From the NCBI GenBank assembly GCA_951804985.1, contig OX638130.1, positions 102,483,700-102,547,699 of the forward strand: 64,000 nucleotides of DNA, written 5' to 3'. Of the stretch, positions 33,909-46,796 are shown piece by piece. This stretch comes from Dryomyza anilis (lineage: Eukaryota; Arthropoda; Insecta; Diptera; Dryomyzidae). Each line of letters starts with the position of its first letter. Within the stretch, counting starts at the first letter, position 1. The notes beneath the pieces were generated by a model that was not told the DNA's origin, did no database searches, and was given only the letters and a program-made list of their open reading frames with translations. Made by a program: the position numbers and the translations under genes.

Positions 33909-34420
33909 GGACATGGCTAAACGGACTCGGGTAGTGATGCTGATCAAGAATATATATACTTTTCCATACCGGACACGCCTCCTAAGGGGCGTTACAATAT
34001 ATGCACAAAGTTAATATACCCTGTACCTCATAGGTGTAGGGTATAAAAAATATTTCGGACAAAAAAAAATTTGGCGAAAAAAAAAATTTTTTGAACAAAA
34101 ACGAATTTTTCGAATAAAATATTAAAAACAAAAAAAAAAATCGAAACATTATTTTTTTTTTCAAAAATATATTTTTTATAAATATAACTTTTTATTAATA
34201 AAAAGTTGTAATTGTAATAAATATACATTTATTAATTTATGCATGTCGAGCAAGCATTATATAAGAAATAACACACAAGAACCACTTGAGAACTGAGAAG
34301 AACGGCAAAAACGAACGAAAAAAAAATATGTTGATAGAATTTTGGTTTAATGAACAGCGTTCTTCAATATGAGGAACAAAACTGTTTATTTTAATATTTT
34401 GGTTTATTCATTTTTTTCAC
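32890..34420. mobile_element. ATGATGAA-rich MITE (CACAGAAAA end), split by a nested element
   Basis: It starts CACAGAAAAAAAAATTCTTC after a TA and matches, colinearly, 55117-55850: TTCAATATGATGAATTTATT, later CATGTCGAGCAAGCATTATA, then TTTAATGAACAGCGTTCTTC. The match is interrupted between about 33190 and 34048. The distal end is not resolved near 34420. Confidence 0.75.
33190..34048. mobile_element. mini-me/INE-1-like element nested in the ATGATGAA MITE
   Basis: It contains AGTTGGGAAAGTTAGGTCAC, TATAGTCGGTCGGGCCCGACTA, TACCCTACACC, GTGGGCGTGTCC, a GACAGACA run (33870-33910), ATCAAGAATATATATACTTT and a final GGTGTAGGGTATA. Its limits come from comparison with the uninterrupted copy at 55117. 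Confidence 0.75.
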
Positions 34421-34579
34421 TATTTCTAGCTAATTTCTCTATCGTGTATTCGAGCCTTAAGCAATAAAATTTTTTCACTCAGAGATTCGAATCCCTGACT
34501 TCCTGCTTCTTATTATTCTGTATTAAGTTTTCTAAAAAAAAAATCTGTTTCCGTGCTTTTAAAGAACCCAATAAAATGA

Positions 34580-35060
34580 AAAAATCATATTGAGAATTAA
34601 TTCACCCCGAGATAATATCTCCCTGAACAATACTTCTGCGGAAACCAATCTTGCCCCAGATAATATGTTCCCGGACAATACATTCCCTAAAAAAATAAGT
34701 ATGTGATCAAATCATCCGATTAAAATGCATTCTAGGACAATTCCCAATAAAAATAATCGTAATACTTCTTCCAGACCATATGAAACTAGAAGTAAATTCA
34801 CCCCGAGATAATTTCTTTCTAATCAATACTTTTACGACATCATGAATTTCTCAAATAATTTGACCCCGGACAATATATGCCCGAAAAAATTATGTTTGGA
34901 GACAAATCTTCCGTGTAAAATTTATTCTGGGTCAATTCTACCTCGAAACAAAATGTCGCCGAGACAAATGCGATTTCCAATACAAGGCATCGTCGAGACA
35001 ATTCTTTATATATCTAACGACTTGTTTTTACTTTCAAAACAATTCCTTTTCGATACAATT
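34580..35060. repeat. Diffuse CCCGAGATAATTTCTTC-like repeat
   Basis: Same vocabulary as 32490-32850 (CCCGGACAATA, CGAGACAAATCTTCC). Open frame 34842-35270 is a by-product of this and of the adjoining 9-bp array. Confidence 0.55.
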
Positions 35061-35087
35061 TTGTTTTTGATAAGTTTTATATTCAAA

Positions 35088-35365
35088 GAACCAAAGTACC
35101 AAAGAACCAAACTACCAAGGTACCAAAGTACCAAAGTACCGAAGTACCAAAGTACCAAAGTATCAAAGTACCAAAGTATCAAAGTACCGAAGTACCAAAG
35201 CACCAAAGTACCAAAAAGCCAAAGAACTAAACAACCAAAGTACAAAAGAACTAAAGTACCAAAGAAATAAAAAACCAATGAACCAATAAAACAGAAGAAC
35301 TAAAGAATTGAAGAACCAAAGTACAAAAGAACTAAAGATCCAAAAAGCCAAAGAAACAAAGAATT
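35088..35365. repeat. 9-bp minisatellite CCAAAGTAC
   Basis: About 30 units of CCAAAGTAC or near variants (CCAAAGAAC, CTAAAGAAC) run in tandem, becoming less regular toward the end. Confidence 0.85.
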
Positions 35366-37215
35366 AAATAAACTAAATAATATAAAAAAAAAACAAAAAT
35401 CGAAATAATACTGAGTTTAGATCCAAATATTTTCAAAACATAAGAAATCAAAAATCACTTTTGAAAAATTGGATTATTTAGTATGGCTATACACACCGAT
35501 GAAATAGTATTGAATGGTGTATTATGTGTAAATTGAAAATAACATTCTTTTCTCCGTACTTAAAAATCGTACCTGCGATTAAATACCTTTAAAAAAACAA
35601 AAAAATGTCACCTGACAAAACCATTTTTTATAGTTATTTAATGGTTTTTGCAAACATGTCTAACTTCCCCAAATAAAACCAATTCGAAAACCAATTTACG
35701 ATGCTATTAACGATTTTGCATGTTTTAAAAATACATTTAAAACAAATTACATTTTGCATCCTCCAAAAAAACATATTATGTCTTTATTTGCAACACCTTT
35801 GTTGACATTGTCCTACGTCAGATAGTCAGATATCCAGACAGACAGTCAGTCAGTCTATCCGTCAACCAATCTATCATTCATTGAACCCACCAATCACTCA
35901 CTCACCTGCGTCTGTCATTGCTTTATTTTTAACAACGTCAATATTTGTTGCAAACGGAAAACTATATGAGCCACGCGTGGTGCCACTTCCGTTGTCGACG
36001 CCGTAAATAAAATGTTGAAAAATATTGCATGGATTTTGTGGAATATGTTGCCGACACCAAAGGATGAAGAATGAAGACTTATACGCTGACATTAAATGTT
36101 CTTTTGTACTGAACAGGATGACGATGATGATGTTGATAATACTGAAAAAAAAGACAACAAAATACGTTTTTATTTTAAGAGAATTGAAAAAGATAAAGTG
36201 TTTTTTTTTCGTGGCGCTACTTGACTTTTTAGCAGGCGTACGCTACGTACGGAACCAAGTTACCTACCAGACGGATTGAAATTTATGTGGCATTAACGGG
36301 TAAAGTATGAGCTATGCGTAAAATATAGAAAGTAATAAAAAAGACGACGAAAATAGGTAGAGGAGGAAGGTGTATTTTTGTAGGGTTTTGGCAGCCTAGA
36401 TTGGATAAGGCGCTATGCAAACAAAGATAAATGAAGACGTTTTCAATTTACTCTGGTATTAAATGGGATTTAATGGTGGCTAAAGTTACTTATTGTATAG
36501 ACTTCTTATATATAACATCAGACTATATAGCAAAAGGCAGTTGTATATTTTTGAAGGCTCTTTAAAGTAGGTAAATGTAAAGTGGTTGAAAACATACAAT
36601 GAAGCTTGAGAAGAATAATGCAAATTTTTCAAATTTATCATCTCTTTGGATAGAATTAATCAATAAATATGAAACATATATGTTTGGGACTAAAATATAT
36701 ATTAAGTATGTTGTAATCTAATTTCGGTTAATTGTTAATTTATTATTTTCCAGTTTATACTATTCTTGGTTGTCTACTAATGATGACCGATGATGCTGTT
36801 GACTATCGTTTAAATAGCATAGTTTATGCTAATTTTGTGGCACTGCCCATTAAAATGGTTTTTATTTTATTTTTATTTACTTGAGATTTATTTGATGCTT
36901 CTCAAAATACACTTTAATTTAATTAATTACTAATTGGTGCAATTAAATTGCTTTTCATTAGCAAATTAAACGGCGTGTGCTAAATGAAATGTGTATTAAA
37001 TTTGTATTTTTTAAAAGTGTTTTTTTTTTGTATATTTGCTATATTTATAAATATACTCTTTAAAGAGAGTGTAATTAATTCAATTTTTTTTTAAATAACA
37101 TAGTTTTTATATTGCCTGTGTTAAAACAAATAATAAGAATGTCAATATTTAGTAGGTAATTCTATGAGGAAAAGTAAACAATTTTACGCCAGACTATTCT
37201 TCCCCATACTATTAT
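35366..37215. other. AT-rich non-coding DNA
   Basis: No gene found. A CAGA/CAGT-rich stretch at 35820-35880 is a weak microsatellite. Positions 35880-36260 are more balanced in composition but show no exon with convincing splice context. Confidence 0.4.
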
Positions 37216-37223
37216 TTCCCATA

Positions 37224-37445
37224 CACACACAGAAAAAAAATATGTTTTGCAGCAAACATATTATGTTACATCTATATTTCACGAATTTCCAAATGGTTTA
37301 AACTTTAATTTTAATACACATATATATCATTATAAAATGAACAACAAAACAATTTGAAAAATGTGTAAATCAAAGTTACAGCTAATTAAAGTCATTAAAT
37401 TTATAATTGCAAATATATTATGTTTGCTGCAAACTAATTTCTGCC
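37224..37445. mobile_element. ~220-bp MITE with CACACACAGAAAA end
   Basis: The left end CACACACAGAAAAAAAATATG follows TA. An internal inverted repeat pairs TTTGCAGCAAACATATTATG (37232) with AATATATTATGTTTGCTGC (37414). Confidence 0.6.
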
Positions 37446-37479
37446 TGCAGCTATTAATATAATCAAGAAGAGCCTTGTG

Positions 37480-39990
37480 GAGAAAAATCGGGAAACAATT
37501 ACCAGAGCGAAAAATCGCCAGAAAAAGAATTTTCTCGCTGAAAAATTGTAAGGCGAGGAATTTTTTTCGGGAATTGTCAGGCAAAACGTTTTTAAGAAAT
37601 TATCATTTCATTCAAATCACAACAAATTGAGACATTTTTTAATTATCCACGATCTTAGTATGATTTTTCCGATGGACTTCCAGAATCTAATCACGACCTT
37701 ATAATCAGTTTTTTCAAATTACCTCAAGTTTTGGAATTATTACGTAATACATATATATGATAATTTTCGTGTTTTTCTACATATTTTGGGCTATAAATGT
37801 TTACAAATTTGGGTTATCTAAATAATTCTATTCTAAATAATTCTATATATTCTATTGAGAATACTTCAGCTATTATTTTAAAATAAACTACATGAAATTC
37901 GGATTAATCTGACCGAAGTTATGACCAGTCAAACACAAAAAATATAGATTTTAAGGTGTACCTATTTTTTTTTGCATGTCATATTAAGTTTTCATAAATC
38001 AATAAATGTATATATTATATGAGAAAATAAATCCATAATTCTATGAGCGGAAAAATTTTCATTAAAATTATTCCTTCTAGAGACAATTCTTTCCCAAAAA
38101 AATATTACATGGAAAATACGTTCTCAGGATATTTTTTTTCCCGGAATTATCTTTCTTAAAAAATTATTCCCCATACCTATTAAAACAATAATTTGATAAG
38201 TAAGTATTGGGCTAGTATTGTTTCTGGTGAAGAAAATAGAAAAAATTAAAAATGGTTCAGGAATAAATGGTCCAACGATGAATGTGATAATATTTTCTGT
38301 TAGAAAATTTATCCCAGAGACATTATCTCCCCGGATAATTCTACTGCGAAAAATTCCTTATGATTTATTCGTCTTCAGGGAGCATTATCTCCGAACATCG
38401 TTCAGGAATGAAATGTCCAACGAAGTATGTTTCCGATAAAAATAGCAAGGCGAAGATATTTCTGGCGAATCTGGCGTCAAATTATTGACCACGAAGACAA
38501 TTGCTCCCAGAATATGCATCTTCAGGCAATTTGTTATCATGATAATTTTTACAAGAGATACTATTTTCCGAGAGACATTTTTTTCCCCGGATAATTCACT
38601 GCGTAAAATTCTACCGCACATAATTATGCCCCATTCTTATAAAAAAAAATCGTTCAGGAATGAATGGTCCGACGATGATTGTTTTGGATAAAAAGAAGAT
38701 TTGTCTGGCTTATCTGGCGTAAAATTTTCCCTGCATATTTCCAGAATATTCATCTCCGGACAATTTTTTCTCAAGATAATTTTTATCCGAGATATTTTTT
38801 TTCGAGAGACAATTCTTCCTAGAGAAAAAATTTTCTCGGATAATCTGTGGACAATTCTACCGCAGATTATCCACCATATTTAAAAAATTTGCGTTCCTTC
38901 CCATATTCTACCGCGGACAATGTTAATATTTTTCCGAGATAATTCTTTCTGGAGACAATTCTTCGCTGTATAATTTTTCTCGGACAATTATTCACCATAC
39001 TTATTAAAATATAAATTTATTGACAAGAACTGTTCCCGGGAAGAAAAATTTTAAATGAATTGCTCAGTGAAAAAAATGAAAGGTCCGACGAAGCATATCT
39101 CAGGAAAGAGTTGTAAAGCGAAGAAATTCTCGTCGAAAACAACCCTCTTCAGAATATTCTTCTGCGGACAATTTGTTCTCAAGGTAATATTTACTCGAGA
39201 TAATTCTTCCCAGAGACATTTTTTCCAGGATAATTCTTTTGGGAAAAACGAAGTCAATTTTTCAACATGGAGAAGAACTGTCTCCGGAAAATATCACAAA
39301 AGATTTGCTCAGCGAAAAATCGTACAAAAATGAAAGAGCCGACGAAGCAAATCTCAGTTAAGAATTGTAAAGCTGAGAAATTCTTGAAGAATAATTGTCA
39401 GAAAAACAATGTTTTTCCCTTCTGGAACAACTCTTCCTAGAAAATTATTCATCAGGGAAATTGTTCTCAAAGTAATTTTAACCCGCGATAATTCTTTCTA
39501 GAAATAATTCTTTCCTGCATAATTCTTCGACGCAGAATTATTCCCCATACTTATTAAAATATAAATTTATTCATCTTAGGCATGAAATGTGTCCGAAAAA
39601 TCGTGCGGGAATGAATGCTCCGGCGAAGAATTGTCTGCATTAAAAGGCAAATCTTACGGAGATAACGTTTTCCTAAATCCTTCCCTGGACAATTAGCGCT
39701 GAAGATACTTCTTTACCGAGTTAATTATGTTCTTCCCGAAACATAATATTATTTATCATACGTATTTAAATATTAATTTAGTAAGTCTTGGGGAATTTTA
39801 TGAAACAAAATCGCCAAAAATAACTAAGCGAAAAATCGTTCGGAAAAGAATGGTCCGGCGAAGAATTGTATTGAGGAATACTTGTAAGAATTGTATTGAG
39901 GAATACTTGGGAATGCATTTTCATTTAAAATTTCCGTTCCGGAAATAACTCTTTCCAAAATTCTTTCCCGGACAAATCATTTCCAAAACC
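37480..39990. repeat. Long diffuse repeat region (CCGAGAnAATTCTTCC-like)
   Basis: Words such as GAGACAATTCTTCCC, CGGATAATTCT, ATGAATGGTCCGACGAAG and ACTTATTAAAATATAAATTTAT recur at short and medium range, with the last forming loosely spaced higher-order units near 38160, 39000 and 39550. The region 37620-38040 is less repetitive. Only short open frames occur, none supported. Confidence 0.55.
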
Positions 39991-41140
39991 TGCTATGTGA
40001 AACGAAGATAGGTTTAGTTAAATCTAAATTACTCTTACTTATTGTTAAAATCCAATTGAAATAAAGGTGTTTTCCACTCCTAATATGTTCGTTTTTTCGT
40101 TCTGTATATTCACTTTATTTAAATAATCATTTGTAGGCCATATTTTTATAAAAAAAAAAACTTTTTAACGGATTTGGATAATTTGTTTCCAAGAATAATT
40201 AGCTTTTAATTGTATACTACGTCTATTGCTGAAGACAACTTTTATACAATGTAGACTAAAAACAAATTAAATTTCAAATGAATGTGAGAACATTTTGCAA
40301 AATCGTCAAATCGACAAGAAAATTCAATATTTATTAAAAGAGAAATTCATTCAATTTAAAAACCTGCCAATTGCAAACAGTTCAATTAAATGTTCACAAT
40401 TCTTAAGTCCCCTATTCATCGGTAAAGCGTAAAATAGAATCGAAACTTTTGATATATTTTTTTTATTGATTATGCTGTTATATAATATATAAATTCTACA
40501 CCCTATAGCTAGAGTAATATTTTTTAATTGAAACGCACACTCTATGAAATAATTGCTATTGAATGAATTTATTTCATTTATAGTTTTCAACACATTTCTC
40601 TAATTAGCACTTGATGGTTTTTAGTGCCAAGTCCCAATGTTGGCAGTCAGAGCAGCAGCAGCATAGTAGGAACTCTTCTGGAATTTTTGTTGTATTTCAT
40701 TTTTCCATAGTTTTCTTTTTCTCACTTTTTTGCACTTTGCGTACATATTGATTTTTTAATTGCACGACTTGCAAACATGCGTCTGCACTTAGAGTATGAC
40801 ACAAATACCTATTGTCTGTGCCAGCTCACGTAATTGATTTTATTTTTAGTTTTTAATTTAAACAATTTTTTAATTTGTGTGTTTTTATTTACGGAAAGTA
40901 AAATTAAATTAAATACATTATTCAATTAATTAATATATCGTTAAATATAATCGAAAGGTCAAACGTGCGCCATTCTGTTATCAAATTTGACCAAACTGAC
41001 AGGTTACACAATTAATTTTTACACAATTAATTTTTAATATAGAAAATTAAAAAAAAAAAAAAATAATTAAACAGCAGATAATTTTTATTAACAAAAAAAA
41101 TTTTTATATACCAAATAACTTTTTCATTAATAATAAATAA
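39991..41140. other. AT-rich non-coding DNA, partly single-copy-looking
   Basis: Positions 40610-40830 have balanced composition and contain GCAGCAGCAGCA; possible regulatory or intronic DNA. No gene found. Confidence 0.35.
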
Positions 41141-41142
41141 AA

Positions 41143-42598
41143 TGTTCACTATAAATTAAAATTTTCACTAAAAATTAAATTTTTCACTAAAAATTCAATT
41201 TTTCAGTAAAAATTCAATTTTTCAGTAAAAATTCAATTTTTCACTAAAAATTAAATATTTCTCTAAAAATTCAAATTTTCTCTAAAATTTCCAATTTTTA
41301 CTAAAAATTCAATTTTTCACTAAAAGTTAAAATTTTCACTAAAAATTCAATTTTTCACTAAAAATTCCATTTTTCATTAAAAATTCAATTTTTCTCTATA
41401 ATTTTAATTTTCAAAAATTCAATTTTTCACTAAAAATTCAATTTTTCACTAACAATTCAATTTTTCACTAAAAATTTAATTTTTCACTCAAAATTCTATT
41501 TTTCACTAAAAACTCAATTTTTCACTACAAATTCAATTTTTCACTAAAACTAAAATTTTCACTTAAAATTCAATTTTTCACTAAAATTCAATTTTTCACT
41601 AAAATTCAATTTTTCACTAAAATTCAAATTTTCACAAAAAATTCAATTTATAACTAAAAATTCAATTTTTAACTAAAATTCAAATTTTCACTAAAAATTC
41701 AATATTTCACTAAAAATTCAATTTTTCACTAAAAATTTAATTTTTCACTAAAAATTCAATTTTTCACTAAAAATTCAAATTTTCACTAAAAATTCAAATT
41801 TTCACTAAAAATTCAAATTTTCACTAAAAATTCAAATTTTCACTAAAAGTTCAAATTTTCACTTAAAATTCAGTTTTTCACTTAAAAATTCAATTTTTCA
41901 CTTAAAAATCAAATTTTCACTAAAAATTCAATTTTTCACTAAAAATTCAATTTTTCACTAAAAATTCAATTTTACACTAAAAATTCAATTTTACACTAAA
42001 AATTCAATTTTTCACTAAAAATTCATTTTTTCACTAAAAATTCATTTTTTCACTAAAAATTCAAATTTTTACTAAAAATTCAATTTTTCACTAAAAATTA
42101 AATTTTAATTTTTCACTACAAATTCAATTGTTATCTAAAATTAAAATTTTCACTGAAAATTAAATTTTTCACATAATTTAAATTTTTCCCTCAAAATTTT
42201 ATTTTACATTAAAAAATAAATTTTTCACTAAAAATTCAATTTTTCACTAAAAATTCAATATTTCACTAAAAAATCAATATTTCACTAAAATTAAATTTTT
42301 CATAAAACTAAAACTTTCACTTAAAATTCAGTTTTTCACTAAAAATTCAATTTGTCATTAAAAATTTAATTTTTCACTAAATATTAAAATTTTTCATTCA
42401 AATTCAATTTTTCACTTAAAATTGATTTGTTTCTTTAAAAATTTAATGTTTTTCATTACCAATTAAATTTTTCACTACTAATTCAATTGTTATCTAAAAT
42501 TAAAATTTTCACTAAAAATTAAAATTTTCACATAATTTAAATTTTTCCCTAAAAATTTCATTTTACATTAAAAATTCAATTTTCAGAAAAAGTCAATT
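41143..42598. repeat. 19-bp minisatellite CACTAAAAATTCAATTTTT, ~1.45 kb
   Basis: Roughly 70 tandem units of CACTAAAAATTCAATTTTT with single-base variants and occasional unit-length changes. Each unit contains an imperfect palindrome AAAAATTCAATTTTT, so the strands could form hairpins. Confidence 0.92.
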
Positions 42599-44097
42599 TA
42601 CAGAGAAAAAAAAATATTTCATATCAATAAAAATGTGATTTATTTTCATTTACTTGCATTAATTACTACCACAGAAAAAACATACGTATTTCAATATAAA
42701 TAATTACAACGATATTGAGATAAATGTTTTATTATTCCATAGACTTAATAAGAATTTGTGAAATGCGCAAAAAATGTGCCATAATTACAATTTCATTGAA
42801 TTCCAAGTTGCAGTTAATAAATAACCATAATTAAAAATGCATTAAAATGAAATAAAGGGTATTAAAATGAAATAAAAATAATAAATTCAAGTGAAAAACA
42901 GATTTTTAAAATAACTTTAAAATATGCCTAAGCCCACGAGCCAACAACACGACAACGAGACGACGACTATTAACAAAATAAAGTTGAAAAAGTTTTAAAT
43001 TTATGAAATTTCCTGATGTAAATTTTAAGCACATTTACGGCAGTAGCATTTTGCACATTGTTAATGTGGAAAATTGTGCAAAATTGTGTTGGCAAATTTG
43101 TGTAAATTTGCATATTAAAGAAAATTGAATTTAATTGTGTGCAAAAAAGTTTAAACCAGGCGAGAAATACGACTCCAAAATAGGCGGTAGCACCAAATTA
43201 AATTACTCAACATAAAGATGCTGTTAATATGCGGAAGTTTTAATAATTTCCGAATTTAACAAAGTGTGATGAAGAAAGTAAGTGACACAAAAAAAAAAAA
43301 AATACTAAATACATTATTTTTTTTTCTTACTTTACTTAGCTGGAAAAAAAAGCCTGCAAAGCATTTACTCTGTTTGTCACAGCAATTTCCGCTTCCGTTT
43401 ACACTTCAACACTTTGCACTGCTTTTGTGTTTTGCGTCGACATAGCAAGAAAAAAAAACTTTTCTTTTATATGCAAAACTGCGCTGATTTACAAACAAAT
43501 TATATGTCAGGCGCAATAAATCTTTAACACATTTTGTCGCCAACCCAATAATTTGACACACCAGACGCATCCGCAGACGGCGCTGTCATGTCACGCGTCC
43601 GCCCAACAAGAAATGGTGTACTGTACGAAGGTGGTTGGCAGCAGCCGATGAGCGGCACCGCAGTAGCAGGCCGCATAAATCTGTTGAAATATGATTAAAT
43701 TCCATTTTCGTTTACGTTTTTAATACTTGTTATTAAAATGAGATCTCTTGTAGTTGTCACAAGTGAAAGACAAATAAAATAGAGTGGCCAGATGATCACA
43801 TAAAAAAAAAAATATAATTTAAGATGAGTAGATAAGCTACCGATTTTTTTAACCTACACTTAGAAAAAAAAATGGTAAATTAATAAGCATTTCAAATGAA
43901 AATCAATTATTTAGACTATAAAAATTGTTTAATAGGATGCGTACCATTAGTTCAATAATATTCAAACTATTAATAGAATATGTTGTTTGGTATATTTTAT
44001 AATGTACTCTTTTTCATTACAATAAGTAAGAACTAAAAATATTTAATGATACGAATTATTAATTTTATAGTAGAGTTGAATTACATTTAACTATTAA
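42599..44097. other. Non-coding DNA with possible promoter or first-exon sequence near 42.9-43.7 kb
   Basis: A MITE-like end (CACAGAAAAAACATACG) lies at 42671. Positions 42920-43290 and 43330-43700 are less AT-rich; GTGATGAAGAAAGTAAGTGA at 43266 offers an ATG followed by a strong splice donor. A TACACTTAGAAAAA end near 43855 suggests another MITE. No exon pair could be shown. Confidence 0.35.
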
Positions 44098-45226
44098 CAC
44101 TACTCAACAAAATCAGAACAAAAAATTTGCCATGTACATCCCATACATCAATTCTATATAATTCGCGGCTGCTGATTTTGACCACATACTCAGTTTTTTT
44201 TTATATTACCTAACATTTTGAAGAAAATTGCTCTTGAATTCTCAGGCTCTTTTCAGCCACTTTTTAGAGTTAAAAAAATAAACACCCTTACACAAACAAT
44301 TTTCTAAAAAATTGCAAACGCAATTTTTCTTTCAATTGTCAAAACTAATTACAATATACTGATAAATACTATTATTTCGATAGGTTTTTAAGATATTTGA
44401 ATCTAAACTCGAGAAATATTGAATTTTTTTGACTATTTCTTTTAACTAATTTTTCAGCATTGTGAATCTATGATAAATAAGAAAATTATATATGATTATG
44501 CAGACCATATTTTAAACTAATAATAAAAATTAGTAATTTTTTTGTAGCAGTTCTCATTTTTAAAATATGCTTTATCAACCCAGTTTCTGTCAAAAACTGT
44601 TAAAATTTCAAATTACTGAAAAATAACCATTTTTAACTGAATTTTTCACAAAAACGCTACATAATAGAAAAAAACTAAGTATGCAATTAGAATAAGCATA
44701 TTTTAAATATAAAGTAATGATATTTTCCGGTTAGGGCTATTAGTACTTTTGTTGAAAATTGATATGCATAAATGTGTAGCAAAATTAAGTTCTCAAGGAA
44801 TATTTGAAAAAGTGGATCAATTAGAAAAAGGATAGTAATTTTGATAGTTAATTTGGACTATGCTCTAGATAACCCTAAATAATTTTTATTGATAATTATT
44901 AAATCCAATATGATAAAAAAATTCTAAAAAAAACAAAATTTTTCGAATTGAGATCCACTTATCTTAAACCCGTATTGGAATATTAGCATTCGTTAGTATA
45001 TTGAAATTAGTCTGGACAATTAAAAGAAAAATTGCGTTTAAATATTTTTGTTAAACTATTTTTATACTAAGTAGTGGGTGAGAATACCTTATAATACGAT
45101 TGCATTTTTTTCATAAACTTCACGTAATATAAAAAAAAAAACTGAGTACGCAGTCAAACTCAGCACCAGCGAATTATATAGAATTGATGTATGGGATGTC
45201 CATAGCAAAAATCGTTTTGGGTAGTG
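44098..45226. mobile_element. 1.13-kb foldback element with long terminal inverted repeats
   Basis: The ends are CACTACTCAACAAAA and CGTTTTGGGTAGTG. The inverted arms continue through CATCCCATACATCAATTCTA / TAGAATTGATGTATGGGATG and a further ~200 bp (ACATACTCAGTTTTTT / AAAAACTGAGTACG; CTTTCAATTGTC / GACAATTAAAAG). Partial copies lie near 5040, 20510 and 61100. No transposase is encoded. Confidence 0.82.
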
Positions 45227-45584
45227 CAATTTATTAAAACAAAAATGGATTTAAGTTATTTATTGTATAATTCATTTTATTTAAATATTGAAAATAAAAT
45301 TCACTTTTAAAAAATCGCACTCATAAAGACGCATTTTTCATTGCAAAATCTTTTAAAACATTTACTTGAGGCTGCGGTTATTTTTGAGTCCGTCACCATA
45401 ATAGAAGTCGCCAAATATTATTTATTTTTTGTAATAAATAAAAAAAAAGCGTTTATATATAATGAATTAACATTAAAAGCATTGAGTCCTGTTAAAGAAT
45501 GTCATGTTTAATACCATTGCACAATTTTAAGCAAAATAAATACATGCTGCAGTAAAATTAAATGCATGTACAGTACAAATTGTA

Positions 45585-45880
45585 CACTACAAATTGTACA
45601 GTTTCATTGAAGTTAAATAAATAAAGAATGTAGTTACAATAAATGATGTTGTAGTAATGTATCTAAGTAACGTATCAGGACGAAACGATAAATACAAAAT
45701 GTAGTTATTTTTAATACAAATGTAGTAAGTTCAATAGTAAAAATTGCACAGTTTTATTGAAGTTAAATAAAGAATGTAGTAAAAATAAATAAGGTTGCAG
45801 TCATATATCTAAGTAATGTATCAGGACGAAACGATAAATACAAAATGTAGTAATTTTTAATACAGATGTAGTCAAATTTT
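45585..45880. repeat. ~145-bp tandem duplication
   Basis: Two units share ATTGAAGTTAAATAAA, ATCTAAGTAACGTATCAGGA, CGAAACGATAAATACAAAA and TTTTTAATACAAATGTAGT with few differences. Confidence 0.85.
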
Positions 45881-46308
45881 ATATGAGCCATTTCACACGA
45901 AATTGACTAAAAAAAGTCAAATTTGAAATTTTAGGATTTTAATGAAATTTGAGCAACTGATAGAGGGTATGGAGATAAGCATTGACCAATTTTTTTCCAA
46001 CCACTACTTTCAGAGACACAGTGGCTTAAAGTTACCAAAAATTGTTTAAAAATCACATTTGTGTAGTTGTTCATATTTAAATATCTTCTGAATGAGATGT
46101 GGTAGAAACTTCCTTGATGTCTCATTTTAAAGCTAATAAAAGAAGCTTTTTGAAAATTCGTAAGTTTTAAACTTGAATATGTTGCCAGTAGTATTATCGT
46201 ACACTTGAAATTTAATAAAGGATCCATTTTAAAATTCTGACAAAAAATGTTGTAGATTTAATATAAATGTTAATGCCAATTATAAGATTTTATTTTGATG
46301 GTATCATA

Positions 46309-46796
46309 CACAGAAAAAAAATGTACATCATCTTGATGAATTCCGTTCTTCAAACCATGATTTAATGTATTGAAGAACCATTCATAATATTAATGATTAA
46401 CGACATCAATTTTATGAATGCGATCATAAATATGAAGAACGCTTGGTGTTCTTCAATATGATGTGTTCTTCAATATGATGAACTGTATGTGAAAAATACG
46501 TTTCATCATATTAATGAAACAAAATATAAAATACAACATATATGTTCATCATATTGAAGAACGCTGTTCATTAAACCAAATTTCTATCATAATATTTTTG
46601 TTCGTTCATTTTTTAACGTACATTGACAATTCAAATTCATTGCATTGAATATTTTATTCATATATATAATGAATGGATTCATTAATATGTCATTTAATGA
46701 ACGGTGATATCAATATGATGAATCTGGTAGTTAGTGAAAAAAATTCATAATATTTATGAATAATTCATCATATTGAAGAATTTTTGACAACCACAC
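46309..46796. mobile_element. ATGATGAA-rich MITE, ~490 bp
   Basis: It starts CACAGAAAAAAAATGTACAT after TA and is the inverse orientation of 55117-56038. It is built of short inverted words such as TTCTTCAATATGATG and CATCATATTGAAGAA, so nearly the whole element can fold on itself. Confidence 0.78.

Noticed and set aside
35006..35351. Trp/Phe/Leu-rich hydrophobic protein on the minus strand
   Set aside because: It is a translation of the CCAAAGTAC 9-bp array.
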